A stretch of DNA of 64,000 bases, from contig CAWCKM010000052.1 of NCBI GenBank assembly GCA_963796125.1, forward strand, positions 1-64,000, read 5' to 3'. Each line of letters opens with the position of its first letter. Positions within the stretch are counted from its first letter, which is position 1. The DNA comes from DASPRG01 sp963796125 (GTDB taxonomy: Bacteria > Nitrospirota > Thermodesulfovibrionia > Thermodesulfovibrionales > SM23-35). Positions 10,711-20,042 of the stretch are shown piece after piece. Both the position numbers and the translations under genes were made by a program. The notes beneath the pieces were generated by a model. The model was not told the origin of the DNA and did not search any database. It worked only from the letters and a program-made list of their open reading frames with translations.

Positions 10711-11534
10711 CGGTTCTTTTTCACTTTGCGCATGCTTTCCTGCAGAGCGGCGACCAGATCGGCCGGACCTTCCCCTTCTTCCTCGACTTCAGGCGCCTCC
10801 ACCGGAGCTTTTTCTTTCTCCTTCTTCTTCAGGAGATTCATGATCTTCTTCCGGCGCTCGTCCGCATATTTTTCAGGTTTAAAGTCTGCGATCATTTTTT
10901 TGATGAATTTTTTCATACGGCTTTTCTCTTCGGGTTCGATATTTTCTTTTTTCGGTGCGAAATCTTCATCGGGGAGTATTTCTTCGCTGTAATGAAGTGT
11001 GATCAGGGCCAGCGCCCCCTCCACGCTTTTGACGGCCACGAGATACTCACGGTCCCGCAGCACGAATTTTGCGAGCCCGGCCTTGTTCGTCTGACGCAGC
11101 ACCTCGACCAGCAGCCGATAAGCTTTTTCGCCTCCTTTCGCCGGGACGAGATAATATGGGTGATCGTAATAGATCAAGTCCACTTCCTTCATATCGATGA
11201 ACTCGATGATCTCGATCGTGCGGCTCCGTTCTGGGGACAGGGATTCCAATTCCTTGTCCGTCACCACTATATATTTGTCGGGTCCGATTTCATATCCCCT
11301 GATAATCTCATTCGACGGGACGATCGTTTCTTCTTCCGGACAAGACATCCCTCTCGCGAGGGGAGAATAATCCTTGCTGTGGAGCATGCGAAAGGAGACA
11401 TGGCCGGTACGGACTGCGCTAACCAACTGTACCGGTATTGCCACCAGGCTGAAACTGATCGTACCGCTCCATATTCCCTGAAAAGCAGTTTCATCCTTCC
11501 GGGGTGAAGACGGATCGGAGCGCGGAGTTTTCAT
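10707..11534 (-). CDS. ku: Ku protein, DNA end-binding (copy 1)
   Basis: This is a bacterial Ku homologue of 275 residues. Ku forms a ring on DNA double-strand ends and recruits LigD. The core beta-barrel region is recognisable from GTISFSLVAIPVQLVSAV near residue 25 through the YYLVPAKGGEKAYRLL segment near residue 125. A lysine- and glutamate-rich tail follows, as in other Ku C termini. The gene directly follows a second Ku gene (stop and start are adjacent), so the two could form a heterodimer. It has typical length and no frame damage. Confidence 0.93.
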   Translation of the reverse strand: MKTPRSDPSSPRKDETAFQGIWSGTISFSLVAIPVQLVSAVRTGHVSFRMLHSKDYSPLARGMSCPEEETIVPSNEIIRGYEIGPDKYIVVTDKELESLSPERSRTIEIIEFIDMKEVDLIYYDHPYYLVPAKGGEKAYRLLVEVLRQTNKAGLAKFVLRDREYLVAVKSVEGALALITLHYSEEILPDEDFAPKKENIEPEEKSRMKKFIKKMIADFKPEKYADERRKKIMNLLKKKEKEKAPVEAPEVEEEGEGPADLVAALQESMRKVKKNR

Positions 11535-12305
11535 TTAGGCGACCTTCTTCAGACTCGCTTCAAGGGCCTGAAGCAGCTTATCTGATGCTGTGGGTTTCAA
11601 GAGCCTGGGGCGCAGGACCGCAATTTTTTCTCCACGGGCTTTTTTCTCGATCAAATTTCGGAGCTTTTTCTCATGTTCGTTTACGAATTTCTGGGGCTGA
11701 AAAGGGCCGGTTAACTGGTTTATCAAATAACTTCCGATTTTCAGCTCTTTTTCAGACAAAGGAGTTTTCTGCAGTTCAAGAGATTTTACCGAAATCACTT
11801 CGTCGGCATACCGCAGAGTATTAAGGCGGAGAATCTTCCCGTTTATCTGCAAGGCCCCGAGATAGGACCGTTTTCTCATGGTCCAGGTGCAGATGCCTTC
11901 CACATCCATTTCCTTCAAAGCCCCGACAAGCGCGTTATATCCTTTTAGGTTGGTATCCGGCTCCAGATAGTAGACGCGGTCACGGAAAACGGGATCGATC
12001 TGTTCGGTCTTGACGAATTCGTGGACTTCTATCGTCCGGCTGCTTTCAGGAGCGGTTTGGTCGAGTTCCGAAGGATCGACGATGATATATTTGCCATCCT
12101 CCAATTCAAACCCTTTCGCCTGCTCTTCCATCGGCACAGGTTTTTTCTCATATGCACAAACCATCTGTTGGCGCAATTTCACATGATCACGCTTGTGAAG
12201 GAGGTGAAACTGAATCCGCTCTTCCTTAATTGCGGTATGCAGCTTCACGGGCACATTCGTATCCCCAAAATGGATATATCCTTTCCAGATCGTTCCTCCT
12301 GCCAT
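11535..12305 (-). CDS. ku: Ku protein, DNA end-binding (copy 2)
   Basis: This second Ku homologue has 256 residues and is the first gene of the end-joining operon. It opens with GTIWKGYIHFGDTNVPVKL and carries the DPSELDQTAPESSRTIEVHEF segment typical of Ku. It diverges clearly from copy 1, so the pair is not a fresh duplication. The ATG at 12305 is preceded by a strong AGGAGG site. A sigma-70-type promoter lies about 75 bases upstream. Two-Ku operons are known in several soil bacteria; here they sit ahead of a split LigD. Confidence 0.93.
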   Translation of the reverse strand: MAGGTIWKGYIHFGDTNVPVKLHTAIKEERIQFHLLHKRDHVKLRQQMVCAYEKKPVPMEEQAKGFELEDGKYIIVDPSELDQTAPESSRTIEVHEFVKTEQIDPVFRDRVYYLEPDTNLKGYNALVGALKEMDVEGICTWTMRKRSYLGALQINGKILRLNTLRYADEVISVKSLELQKTPLSEKELKIGSYLINQLTGPFQPQKFVNEHEKKLRNLIEKKARGEKIAVLRPRLLKPTASDKLLQALEASLKKVA

Positions 12306-12377
12306 TGAAAATCCTCCTCAGTTCTTTTAAGACCAGGCCATTTGTTTCGTCCTTTTATTGGCCTTACCTATAAGAAA

Positions 12378-12405
12378 AGTATCGCACAAAATGTCCCGCT
12401 GTCAA
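12378..12405 (-). promoter_or_regulatory. Sigma-70-type promoter of the Ku/LigD operon
   Basis: On the minus strand TTGACA (12400-12405) and GATACT (12378-12383) are separated by 16 bases. This is a full -35 match and a 4 of 6 match at -10. It lies about 75 bases upstream of the first Ku start codon. Confidence 0.65.
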
Positions 12406-12657
12406 GTTTTTTTTGAGAAATTCACAGATCAGGCAAAAAGATCGCCAGCCCGGACTAATTATATCAGGAGCCGTTTGTATATTTTTCCGACTCAGTCGGT
12501 GGACAGGTCTCCGCATGCACCTGTGGCGGAGTGTTGAGAAGATACAGGAACAGAAGACTTGTGATTATCAAGCAGGTATGACAAAGAGTTGTTTTCATAA
12601 TTAAGCTATAGCTCTCATGGACTGTTAAAATCTTTTTTTCATTGTCCTATAATATTT
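12406..12657. other. Intergenic stretch, no gene seen
   Basis: Between the Ku promoter and the end of the histidine kinase I see no convincing gene. A perfect small palindrome, CCGACT-C-AGTCGG at 12488-12500, is flanked by a T-run on its left. It is not placed as a terminator for either neighbour. Confidence 0.4.
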
Positions 12658-14294
12658 TTATGCCTTTTTGATTTCCCTGAACTTTATCAGGAAAGAGGTT
12701 CCTTTGCGACTTTCCTGTTCTACTGTTCCACCGAGCTGGTTTTCTGCCAATTTGCAAATAAGTTTAAAACCCAGGGATTTCGTATGCCTGAAATCCAGCC
12801 CCTCTGGTAAGCCAATACCATTATCGCCAATGCGGAGTTCCACTTCACCGTCGTCTGTAGAGTGGCATTCTATTGTAATTTTACCTTTCCTGCCATCTGG
12901 AAAAGCATATTTCAGGGAATTGGACACCAGTTCACTGATTATCATTCCGCATGGAGTAATGGTGTCCAGAGACAGGAAAATATCATCAACATCTACTTTC
13001 AAAGATATTCTTTCTTTGATTCCCTCATAACTCTTCAGAGGCGCATGTGCGAAATCCGTGATATAATCCTTGAGATTGACATCGGATAAATCTTTTGCGT
13101 TGATACAGTTTCTCATGGACAAGAGCGATTGATTTGATTCTATGTTGGACCTCTTTTATTATATTTAATATGTTTTTATCTTCAATGTTTATAGAATGAA
13201 GGTCGAGCAGGCTTGAAATTACCTGCAAGTTGTTTTTTGTCCTGTGGTGGAGCTCGCGCAGAAGTATTTCCTTCTCCCTGAGTGATTTCCTGAGGTGCTC
13301 TTCTGCCAGTTTTCGCTCCGTGATGTCAGTGTCTACACCCCGATATCCGAGAAAATTACTCTGCTCATCTAACACCGGGGTTCCGCTTGTCTCAAGAAAA
13401 ACTACATGGCCCATTTTATGTACATTTGCATAAATGACATTTTTAAAGGTTGTTTTTTCTCTAAAGGCTGCAAAGACTTCTTCTTTAAGTCTGTTTCATT
13501 ATGCCTGGTTCAAAGAAATCATAGAAATGTTTCTTTCCCACAATTTCTTCAGGAGTATAACCAAGTATTTTTTCTACAACATGATTTGAATACGTGTATA
13601 AGCCATTTCTGTCTACTTCCCAAATCCATTCACCCGCACTTTCAGCTACCTGCTTAAAACGTTCCTCTGCCTTTTTCCGCTCAGTAATTTCCCTGGATAC
13701 ACTTTCTATCATCTGGTTTGTTACTTTCCCCAAAGCTTTTAAAAGCTCTTCTTGAGGGTTATCAGAAATTCGAGTATTAATGTCACCTTTGGAAACCTTA
13801 TGCAATACATCAAAATGCTCTGCAAGACCTATGGCAAACTCATGAGAAAGATCAACAATTTCTTCGATGTTCTGTGCAGTTACATTAACCAGATGTTTCA
13901 GCTTGTTAATTAACTCAATGTTTGAGACCTCAGGTATTCTCACTAAAGGGTCTCCGGAAGAAATACTTTTCAACGCCTCGAAAACTTCGGATAAGCCTAC
14001 GGCCAGCTCTATGCTGATATTTTCCAGTTCCCTGTCTCTGTCTTCAACAATCTGTTTGTATTCCTTTAACTGTGCACCAAAAACCTCACAGGTATCTCTC
14101 ATGCTGGGGGTGTCCAGATTCATCTTAAAAGGCTCACAATCAATGCACATTTCCATCTTATCTATAAACTTGCCCTGGATTTCATCCCGGCAATGGGTAC
14201 CTGAAAAAAGCCAGCAGTTGAGGTTTCGTGATTGATAGGCGGGGCATCCTTTCTTTTTGCACTGAAACATTTCCCAGCATTTTACTTTTTTCAT
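12658..14294 (-). CDS. Two-CW/HAMP-like/PAS sensor histidine kinase, frameshifted twice
   Basis: This is a soluble sensor kinase. Residues 1-60 form a cysteine-rich two-CW-type domain (CWEMFQCKKKGC, then NCW, C, CIDC), suggesting metal or redox sensing. Two similar HAMP-like segments follow (AVGLSEVFEALKSISSGD and AIGLAEHFDVLHKVSKGD), then a PAS domain and a second PAS/PAC ending in DITERKLAEEHL. A HisKA_2 dimerisation domain carries the phospho-acceptor His in LRELHHRTKNNLQVI. The HATPase domain has ISELVSNSLKYAF and GDNGIGLPEG. The frame breaks near 13485 and near 13105, but sequence on both sides of each break joins sensibly, so one gene is inferred. There are no membrane helices. The partner regulator is unknown. 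TusA-like 14350-14574 lies upstream. Confidence 0.8.
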
Positions 14295-14349
14295 TTGTCT
14301 ATCTCACAGAGTGCTTCTATCCTTTATGAAGACAGGAATTTCCTCTCTC

Positions 14350-14574
14350 CTAAAACTGTATCTGTATCCTCTTTCGGTATCCTCCCTCATTCTTTATTGA
14401 CAGAAGAACTTTATTGAGCCGTTCACACCATACTCGAACATCCCGCTCAAAGGTTGGACAATCCCCTATGATCTCCAGAATATCTCCGAGGTTCATGTCT
14501 GCTGCCTTCACTGCTATCTTCAGAATCGGCTGAGGGCATTTAAGACCAACGGTGTCTAAAATTTCTACTGCCAT
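14350..14574 (-). CDS. TusA/SirA-like sulfur-carrier protein
   Basis: This 74-residue protein of the TusA family carries the signature cysteine in LKCPQPILK near residue 13 and the usual beta-alpha-beta-alpha-beta fold. TusA proteins pass persulfide sulfur for tRNA thiolation or, in other contexts, sulfur oxidation and reduction. An internal insertion (ERDVRVWCERLNK) is longer than in Escherichia coli TusA. It lies 55 bases upstream of the two-CW kinase in the same direction, so co-transcription is possible. The exact sulfur pathway cannot be told from this window. Confidence 0.85.
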   Translation of the reverse strand: MAVEILDTVGLKCPQPILKIAVKAADMNLGDILEIIGDCPTFERDVRVWCERLNKVLLSIKNEGGYRKRIQIQF

Positions 14575-14864
14575 ATCTTTCCCTCCTTTTGCTTGGCTGT
14601 CATACTATTCCTCCCGGAAGATACATAAGCACTGCGGATGAATCTGTTGCCCTCCTCTGAAACACTCCGGATATTCTACCTGTATATTCCTGACTATAAT
14701 CTACACCATTTTGACTTTTTAAGAAAGTCAGAACTAAAGGAAATACTCAGAAAGTGCTTGAAAATTTCTAAAGTGCATATTTCTGCATATTTTTAAGGTA
14801 TTACAAAACCTCATGTTAGGGGGGGAGGAGCCCCCGGGGGAGGGGGCCCCTCGGTGGAGGGAAC
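14575..14864. other. Intergenic region with a 40-base G/C-run block after ftsZ
   Basis: The gap between tusA and ftsZ has no gene. At 14819-14858, just beyond the ftsZ stop, is a block of long G and C runs (G7, C5G5, G5C4) in otherwise AT-rich sequence. It could fold into alternative hairpins or a G-quadruplex and may end dcw transcription, although no T-tract follows. Polymer runs like this also invite sequencing error. Confidence 0.45.
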
Positions 14865-16034
14865 TTAAATCTCTTTATGAATCTCTTTGACGGGCTTCCT
14901 TAAGAAAGCCGGCATATCTATCGGATCCTCGTAAGAGATGATATCTGATGGTGCTGCATTGATGGCGAAGTCACATCTGAGATCCTTTGCCAGAATCCTG
15001 TCAGACCCTTTCAGGCTGAAAGGTTCTTTGGAAGGAGCCCATTTTTTAATCTGAGGCAGTTCTACTTTTTCTTTTTCCTCATGAAAGCCTGTTGCGATTA
15101 CGGTGATCTTAACCTCATCGTCTATGTCCGGGTCTATTACTGCACCGAATATGAGGTTGACCTCTTCGTGTGCAGAATCATAGATATAAGAAGCTGCCTG
15201 TTGCACATCATCAAGGGAAAGATGAAGGCCACCAGTAATATTGATGAGGATATTCTTTGCACCTTCGATTGTTGATTCTTCAAGGAGAGGATTCGATATA
15301 GCCTTTTTCGCTGCCTCAAGAGCTCCGCCTTCTCCTCTTCCAAATCCACAACCCATAACACCGCGACCTTTCTCTACAATAATCGTCCTCACATCAGCAA
15401 AGTCAACATTAATTAATCCTGGGATGACAATAATGTCAGAAATACCCTGTACCGCCAGTTTCAATACATCATCTGCAATAGCGAAGGACTTCAGAAGCGG
15501 TGTTCCCTTTTCAACAACATGGACAATCTTGTCATTCGGTATAACAATAAAGGTGTCCACATATTTTTTCAGTTCCTTAATACCCTCTTCGGCATTCATG
15601 CATCTTACTCTGCCTTCATAGAAAAATGGTTTGGTAACAATAGCAACTGTCATAATGCCCATCTCTTTTGCAATTCCGGCAATCACCGGACCTGCACCTG
15701 TTCCTGTGCCTCCACCCATGCCGGCTGTTATAAAAACCATATCTGAGCTTGCAATGGATTCGATAATTGCATCTCTGTTCTCGATTGCTGCTTCTCTTCC
15801 AATCTGGGGGTTTGAACCAGCTCCAAGTCCCCTTGTCAATTCAGTCCCTATTTGTACCTTGACAGGCGCAAGAGAGGAATAGAGGGCTTGCAGGTCAGTG
15901 TTAACGGCAATGAACTCAATTCCCTGGAGGTTTGATGCAATCATGGTGTTGATTGCGTTACCTCCCGCCCCTCCAACGCCAACTACCTTGATGAGTGCAT
16001 TCTGACCGCCCCTTACTTCTTCGATCTCAAACAT
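14865..16034 (-). CDS. ftsZ: Cell division GTPase FtsZ
   Basis: FtsZ is the tubulin-like GTPase that forms the division ring. The glycine loop GGAGGNAINTM is near residue 20, and the tubulin signature GGGTGTGAGPVIAGIAKEMG is near residue 105. The conserved C-terminal peptide is DMPAFLRKP, which binds FtsA and other partners. I place the start at 16034 because AAAGGAGG lies 5 to 6 bases upstream; a GTG two codons earlier (16040) is too close to that site. The protein has about 389 residues, normal for the family. It is the last gene of the dcw cluster, 57 bases after ftsA. Confidence 0.98.
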   Translation of the reverse strand: MFEIEEVRGGQNALIKVVGVGGAGGNAINTMIASNLQGIEFIAVNTDLQALYSSLAPVKVQIGTELTRGLGAGSNPQIGREAAIENRDAIIESIASSDMVFITAGMGGGTGTGAGPVIAGIAKEMGIMTVAIVTKPFFYEGRVRCMNAEEGIKELKKYVDTFIVIPNDKIVHVVEKGTPLLKSFAIADDVLKLAVQGISDIIVIPGLINVDFADVRTIIVEKGRGVMGCGFGRGEGGALEAAKKAISNPLLEESTIEGAKNILINITGGLHLSLDDVQQAASYIYDSAHEEVNLIFGAVIDPDIDDEVKITVIATGFHEEKEKVELPQIKKWAPSKEPFSLKGSDRILAKDLRCDFAINAAPSDIISYEDPIDMPAFLRKPVKEIHKEI

Positions 16035-16091
16035 GTACACCTCCTTTAAAATTGTGTATTACAAATTAAATTTTTTGCCTTTTTCATGTTT

Positions 16092-17330
16092 TCATGTGCT
16101 GATATGTTCTGAGTCTCCATTGCCTTTGAATATTCCTGCAAACCAGTCTTTCATCTTTCCAAAAATACCTGCGGGATTATTCTCATAGGAGACTTTGGCT
16201 GATTCGTTATCAAGGCCGTACAGTGCAAGGCCTACTCCTGTTGCATATATTGGATTGTTGATATTTCCTCTGCATCCTTTTATGCCGTCGCAAGACCCTA
16301 TTCTGACCGGCAGTCCCAATGATGCCTCAGCCAGACTGTCGAAGCCGTCAAGGAGTGAACCTCCGCCACTAAGGACAACTCCTGATAAGGCGATGCTGTA
16401 ATCAGAGCATAATGAAAGTTCATCCTTTATTAAATCTATAAGCTCCTCAGCCCTCGGCTGTAAGATCTCTGCCAGGTGCGTACGGGGTGTTTTCTTTTGT
16501 TGTCCTGCCCGGGGAATATCTATCATTTCTTTATCTTTTATCATGTGTGTCGTTGCACAGCCAAAATCCTTTTTGAGCCTTTCAGCCTCTGCAAAGGGTA
16601 TCCTGAAGCCAATGGCAATATCGTTTGTAAAATGGTGTCCTCCAACCGGAATGTTTGCTATGTGCTGCAAAAAGCCATGTTTGTAAAGGGCGATTTCCGT
16701 TGTGCCGCCAATGTCTACAAGAGCAACACCGAGTTCCTTTTCCTCATCGGTTATTGTTGATGCTGCAGAAGCAAGGGCCTCAAAGACTACCTCTATAACC
16801 TCAAGCCCGGCCATTTCACAACATTTGAGCAGGTTCTGTAGTGGAGAGACAGCCCCTGTGATAATATGAACATGTGCTTCCAGCCTGTCACCGGCCATAC
16901 CAACAGGGTCTTTGATTCCATTCTGTCCGTCGAGGGTGTAACCCGTTGGAATGAAATGGAGTATTTCTCTATCAAGAGGCATATAGACTGACCTTGCGGA
17001 CTCTAAAACGCGCTCTACATCCGCAGGGATTACATCCCTGCTGTTGATTCCAGTTGCGCCATGGCTTCTGATGCCTTTAATATGATTTCCTGTAATGCCA
17101 ACAAATACTTCTCTGATCTGTGCTCCCGTGGAAGACTCCGCTTCCTGAACTGCTTTTTTGATTGAATCCACCGTTGGTTCTATATGTATAATCACACCTT
17201 TTTTCAGTCCTGTTGAAGGTGCGGTTCCGATACCACGGATTTCCATTTCACTTCCCGCAACCTCTCCAACAACAGCACAGACCTTTGTTGTGCCTACATC
17301 GAGGCCAATGATGATGTTTCCTCTCTTCAA
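16092..17330 (-). CDS. ftsA: Cell division protein FtsA
   Basis: FtsA is the actin-like ATPase that tethers FtsZ to the membrane. The phosphate-1 motif GLDVGTTKVCAVV is at residues 9-21, the 1C domain follows, VDIGGTTEIALY is near residue 205, and an adenosine motif SGGGSLLDGFDSLAE is near residue 325. A C-terminal segment with KMKDWFAGIFKG can form the amphipathic membrane-targeting helix. Translation starts with TTG at 17330, overlapping the ftsQ stop by 4 bases (TTGA), so the two are coupled. The length of 412 residues is typical. Confidence 0.97.
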   Translation of the reverse strand: MKRGNIIIGLDVGTTKVCAVVGEVAGSEMEIRGIGTAPSTGLKKGVIIHIEPTVDSIKKAVQEAESSTGAQIREVFVGITGNHIKGIRSHGATGINSRDVIPADVERVLESARSVYMPLDREILHFIPTGYTLDGQNGIKDPVGMAGDRLEAHVHIITGAVSPLQNLLKCCEMAGLEVIEVVFEALASAASTITDEEKELGVALVDIGGTTEIALYKHGFLQHIANIPVGGHHFTNDIAIGFRIPFAEAERLKKDFGCATTHMIKDKEMIDIPRAGQQKKTPRTHLAEILQPRAEELIDLIKDELSLCSDYSIALSGVVLSGGGSLLDGFDSLAEASLGLPVRIGSCDGIKGCRGNINNPIYATGVGLALYGLDNESAKVSYENNPAGIFGKMKDWFAGIFKGNGDSEHIST

Positions 17331-18070
17331 CGAATTACCTCTTTTATGGGTTTTACAACCACCCTGTTTGCAAATCGCACATCTATATAATCAACGGTTA
17401 TCTGTCTTCTCTGTATGTCCTCTTCGAGTTCAAGGAGCCGTTGAAGTTTTTCTTTATAATCTCCCACTCCTACCTTTACAACCATTCCATCTATGACTGA
17501 TGTAAGTTCCTGGGGCTTTGAGAGGACTATCTCAATTTGGTCTCTTTCTGAAGACAACCCCATGTCATTCATTGTCTTTGCAAGGGTAAGGGCTTCTGAT
17601 AAACCTTCTCTCTCCCGGGAGGGATCACCTGTGATTATAGGAAGGAAGGGAATGATATTGCCTTTAAGTTCCTCAAGAAGTTCGCCCTTTTCATTAATGA
17701 TAAACAGATGTCCATTGACATCAAGAAGTGCAAAAGGGACAACTTCACTTACGGTAACTGACAGGGTATCAGGAAAATCCTTTCTTACACTTACAGACCT
17801 GATCCATGGAGATTCGAGCAATTTCTTGCTTACTTTTTTCCCGGAAAGGGTAATCAGATTTGCATTTCTGCGAACTCCTGAAAGGGCCCTGAGTTCATCA
17901 GATGTTAGATGCTTGTTGCCAATAAAGATTACCCTTCGGACCGGAAAAGCCGATTTTATTTTGATAAAAGCAGCATATACACCTATGACAAGGGCGGAGA
18001 CAAGCAACAGAGAGACCGTAATGCTTATCAGTAAGCTGCTCTTATTGTTCTTCTTTTTCTTTACTTTCAT
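17327..18070 (-). CDS. ftsQ: Cell division protein FtsQ
   Basis: FtsQ is a bitopic membrane protein that links early and late division proteins. It has a lysine-rich cytoplasmic start (KVKKKKNNK), one transmembrane helix at about residues 12-37, and a POTRA domain (FPVRRVIFIGNKHLTSDEL). The FtsQ beta domain follows. I choose ATG 18070 because AGGAG lies 8 bases upstream, rather than the GTG at 18079. It overlaps the 3' end of ddl by 29 bases. Confidence 0.92.
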   Translation of the reverse strand: MKVKKKKNNKSSLLISITVSLLLVSALVIGVYAAFIKIKSAFPVRRVIFIGNKHLTSDELRALSGVRRNANLITLSGKKVSKKLLESPWIRSVSVRKDFPDTLSVTVSEVVPFALLDVNGHLFIINEKGELLEELKGNIIPFLPIITGDPSREREGLSEALTLAKTMNDMGLSSERDQIEIVLSKPQELTSVIDGMVVKVGVGDYKEKLQRLLELEEDIQRRQITVDYIDVRFANRVVVKPIKEVIR

Positions 18071-18983
18071 CAAGAACACTCCTGAACATCTCTTCTATCA
18101 ATGCTGGAAAATCAAGACCGGCAAGTCTTGCTATCTTAGGCAAAAGACTTGTCTCAGTCATACCCGGAATGGTATTAACCTCGAGGACATAGGGGTTCCC
18201 CCTTCCATCAATTCTCAAGTCAACCCGTGTTGCACCTCTGCAGCCAAGGGCAATATGGGCTGAAAGGGCAGTTTCCTTAGCTCTTTCATAGGTTTCGCCG
18301 TTTATTTCTGGTGGAAGAATGTATTCTGTGAGGCCAGCATGGTACTTTGCCTCGTAGCTGTAAAATTCAAGAGACGGCCTTACCTCGACTCCTCCAAGTA
18401 CTCTGTCATTGAGTATCCCTATATGTACTTCTTTCCCTTCTATGTATTTTTCTATGATTACCCTGTTGCCAAGAGAGAAGGCTTTCTCAACAGCAGGCCT
18501 TATTTCCCTTTCGTCTTTTATGATGCTTACCCCAATGCTTGAACCCTCTGTTGCAGGTTTGACTACCCAGGGCATTAAAAAATCAACGTGTGATGAATCT
18601 ATGCTCTTTGCTTTCTGCCCTCTGCTCAGCACTACAAAGGGTGGCACAGGGATGTTGTGGCAGAGGAATATTTTTTTCGATGCTTCTTTGTCCATTGCAA
18701 GGGCGGAAGCAAGAACACCAGAGCCGGTATAGGGTATTCCAAGGACTTCAAGCATGCCTTGTACAGCACCGTTTTCTCCGTCTCCTCCATGAAGTGCGAT
18801 GAAAGCTATCTTTATCTTCTCTCTCCTGAGGGCTTCACAAATTTCAGAATCAGTATCGATCGCAACAGCGTCATAACCTAAGCCTTTCAGGGCAGTATAG
18901 ACTGCGTTTCCGCTCCTCAGGGATACCTCTCTTTCTGCTGATCTTCCGCCCATCAAAACTCCTATCTTCATTTCGGTCAACAT
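18042..18983 (-). CDS. ddl: D-alanine-D-alanine ligase
   Basis: This ATP-grasp enzyme makes D-Ala-D-Ala, the terminal dipeptide of the peptidoglycan stem. The N-terminal GVLMGGRSAEREVSLRSG and HGGDGENGAVQGMLE motifs are present, with the ATP-binding KPATEGSSIGVS and the metal-binding EVNTIPGMTETS near the C terminus. It has about 310 residues. Two start codons are possible (18983, or 18971 giving MKIGVLMGG). It lies 117 bases after murB and overlaps ftsQ. Confidence 0.97.
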   Translation of the reverse strand: MLTEMKIGVLMGGRSAEREVSLRSGNAVYTALKGLGYDAVAIDTDSEICEALRREKIKIAFIALHGGDGENGAVQGMLEVLGIPYTGSGVLASALAMDKEASKKIFLCHNIPVPPFVVLSRGQKAKSIDSSHVDFLMPWVVKPATEGSSIGVSIIKDEREIRPAVEKAFSLGNRVIIEKYIEGKEVHIGILNDRVLGGVEVRPSLEFYSYEAKYHAGLTEYILPPEINGETYERAKETALSAHIALGCRGATRVDLRIDGRGNPYVLEVNTIPGMTETSLLPKIARLAGLDFPALIEEMFRSVLDESKEKEEQ

Positions 18984-19100
18984 AGATCAAAAATTAAAAA
19001 GAAATCATAAGTTTAAAAGTTTTATTATTCTTTCCAGAACAATCCATCGTAATAATTTTTAGATTTTGCCCTGTAATTTTTACTTTTTCTCTTTTGCATT

Positions 19101-20042
19101 TTAATTTTTATCCCTCCCAACAATCCTTATCTCAGGCTCAAGTCTAATGCCACTGACTTCAAACACTCTTGACCTTACCTCTTCCATGAGTCTGAAGAAA
19201 TCTGAGGCCTTTGCCTTTCCCGTGTTTATAAAAAAATTCGCATGGAGACTGCTCACTTCAACATCACCGATTCTCAAACCTTTGCAACCAGCCTCGTCTA
19301 TTAATTTCCCAGCAGATAAGCCATGAGGATTTTTAAATACACAGCCAGCAGAATGTCCTGAGAAAGGCTGACTCTCCCATTTTCTTTTTAAGAAAGTTTC
19401 TATTTTTGCTGAGACATGTTCTTTGCTATCCTTCTTGAATAATATCTCTGCACTGAGGAGCAGCTCCGTTGAGGAGATACCCGATCTTCTGTATCCAAAG
19501 TCAATATTCTCTATCCCCAGGTTCCTGATGTTGCCTTCGGAATCCATCATCGATACTGAAACGAGCACATCTTTCATTTCATAGCCGAATGCCCCGGCAT
19601 TTCCACTGATTGCTCCTCCAACAGAGCCTGGTATTCCTGCAAGTCCCTCCATGCCTGAATAACCTCTCTCCTTTGAAAAGTTCACAAGCCTCTGAAGAGG
19701 TGTGCCCGTCTCAACGTATACCTTTACTTCCGTTTCATTTTCACTTACTGTTTCAATCTTTCTGAAAGATGCAAGGGATATGACTGCACCTTCAATGCCA
19801 CTATCCTTTACAAGGATGTTTGTTCCGCCACCAAGAACGAAAAAGGGTATCTTCTTTCTGTTCAGGGTAACCATGATAGTTTTGAGGGAAGACAGGTTTT
19901 GAGGAACGACAAACACATCTGCAGGTCCTCCTATCCTGAGCGATGTATGGTTCATCATGGGTTCCATGAATTTCACATCCCCTTCGAAGGTGATTTCTGA
20001 AAAGATGTCCTCTAGTTCTTCACCAATACCCTGACTTCTCAT
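19101..20042 (-). CDS. murB: UDP-N-acetylenolpyruvoylglucosamine reductase
   Basis: MurB is an FAD enzyme that reduces UDP-GlcNAc-enolpyruvate to UDP-MurNAc with NADPH. FAD-binding segments are LGGGTNILVKDSGIEGAVI near residue 70 and GLAGIPGSVGGAISGNAGAF near residue 135. The FGYRRS motif and the SAGCVFKNP/AGKLIDEAGCKG segments mark the shorter type II MurB of 313 residues. It overlaps the murC stop by 4 bases. The 117-base gap after it is the largest in this half of the dcw cluster. Confidence 0.97.
   Translation of the reverse strand: MRSQGIGEELEDIFSEITFEGDVKFMEPMMNHTSLRIGGPADVFVVPQNLSSLKTIMVTLNRKKIPFFVLGGGTNILVKDSGIEGAVISLASFRKIETVSENETEVKVYVETGTPLQRLVNFSKERGYSGMEGLAGIPGSVGGAISGNAGAFGYEMKDVLVSVSMMDSEGNIRNLGIENIDFGYRRSGISSTELLLSAEILFKKDSKEHVSAKIETFLKRKWESQPFSGHSAGCVFKNPHGLSAGKLIDEAGCKGLRIGDVEVSSLHANFFINTGKAKASDFFRLMEEVRSRVFEVSGIRLEPEIRIVGRDKN

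Noticed and set aside
12488..12500. Terminator for the Ku operon or kinase
   Set aside because: The palindrome has its T-run on the wrong side for both neighbours.
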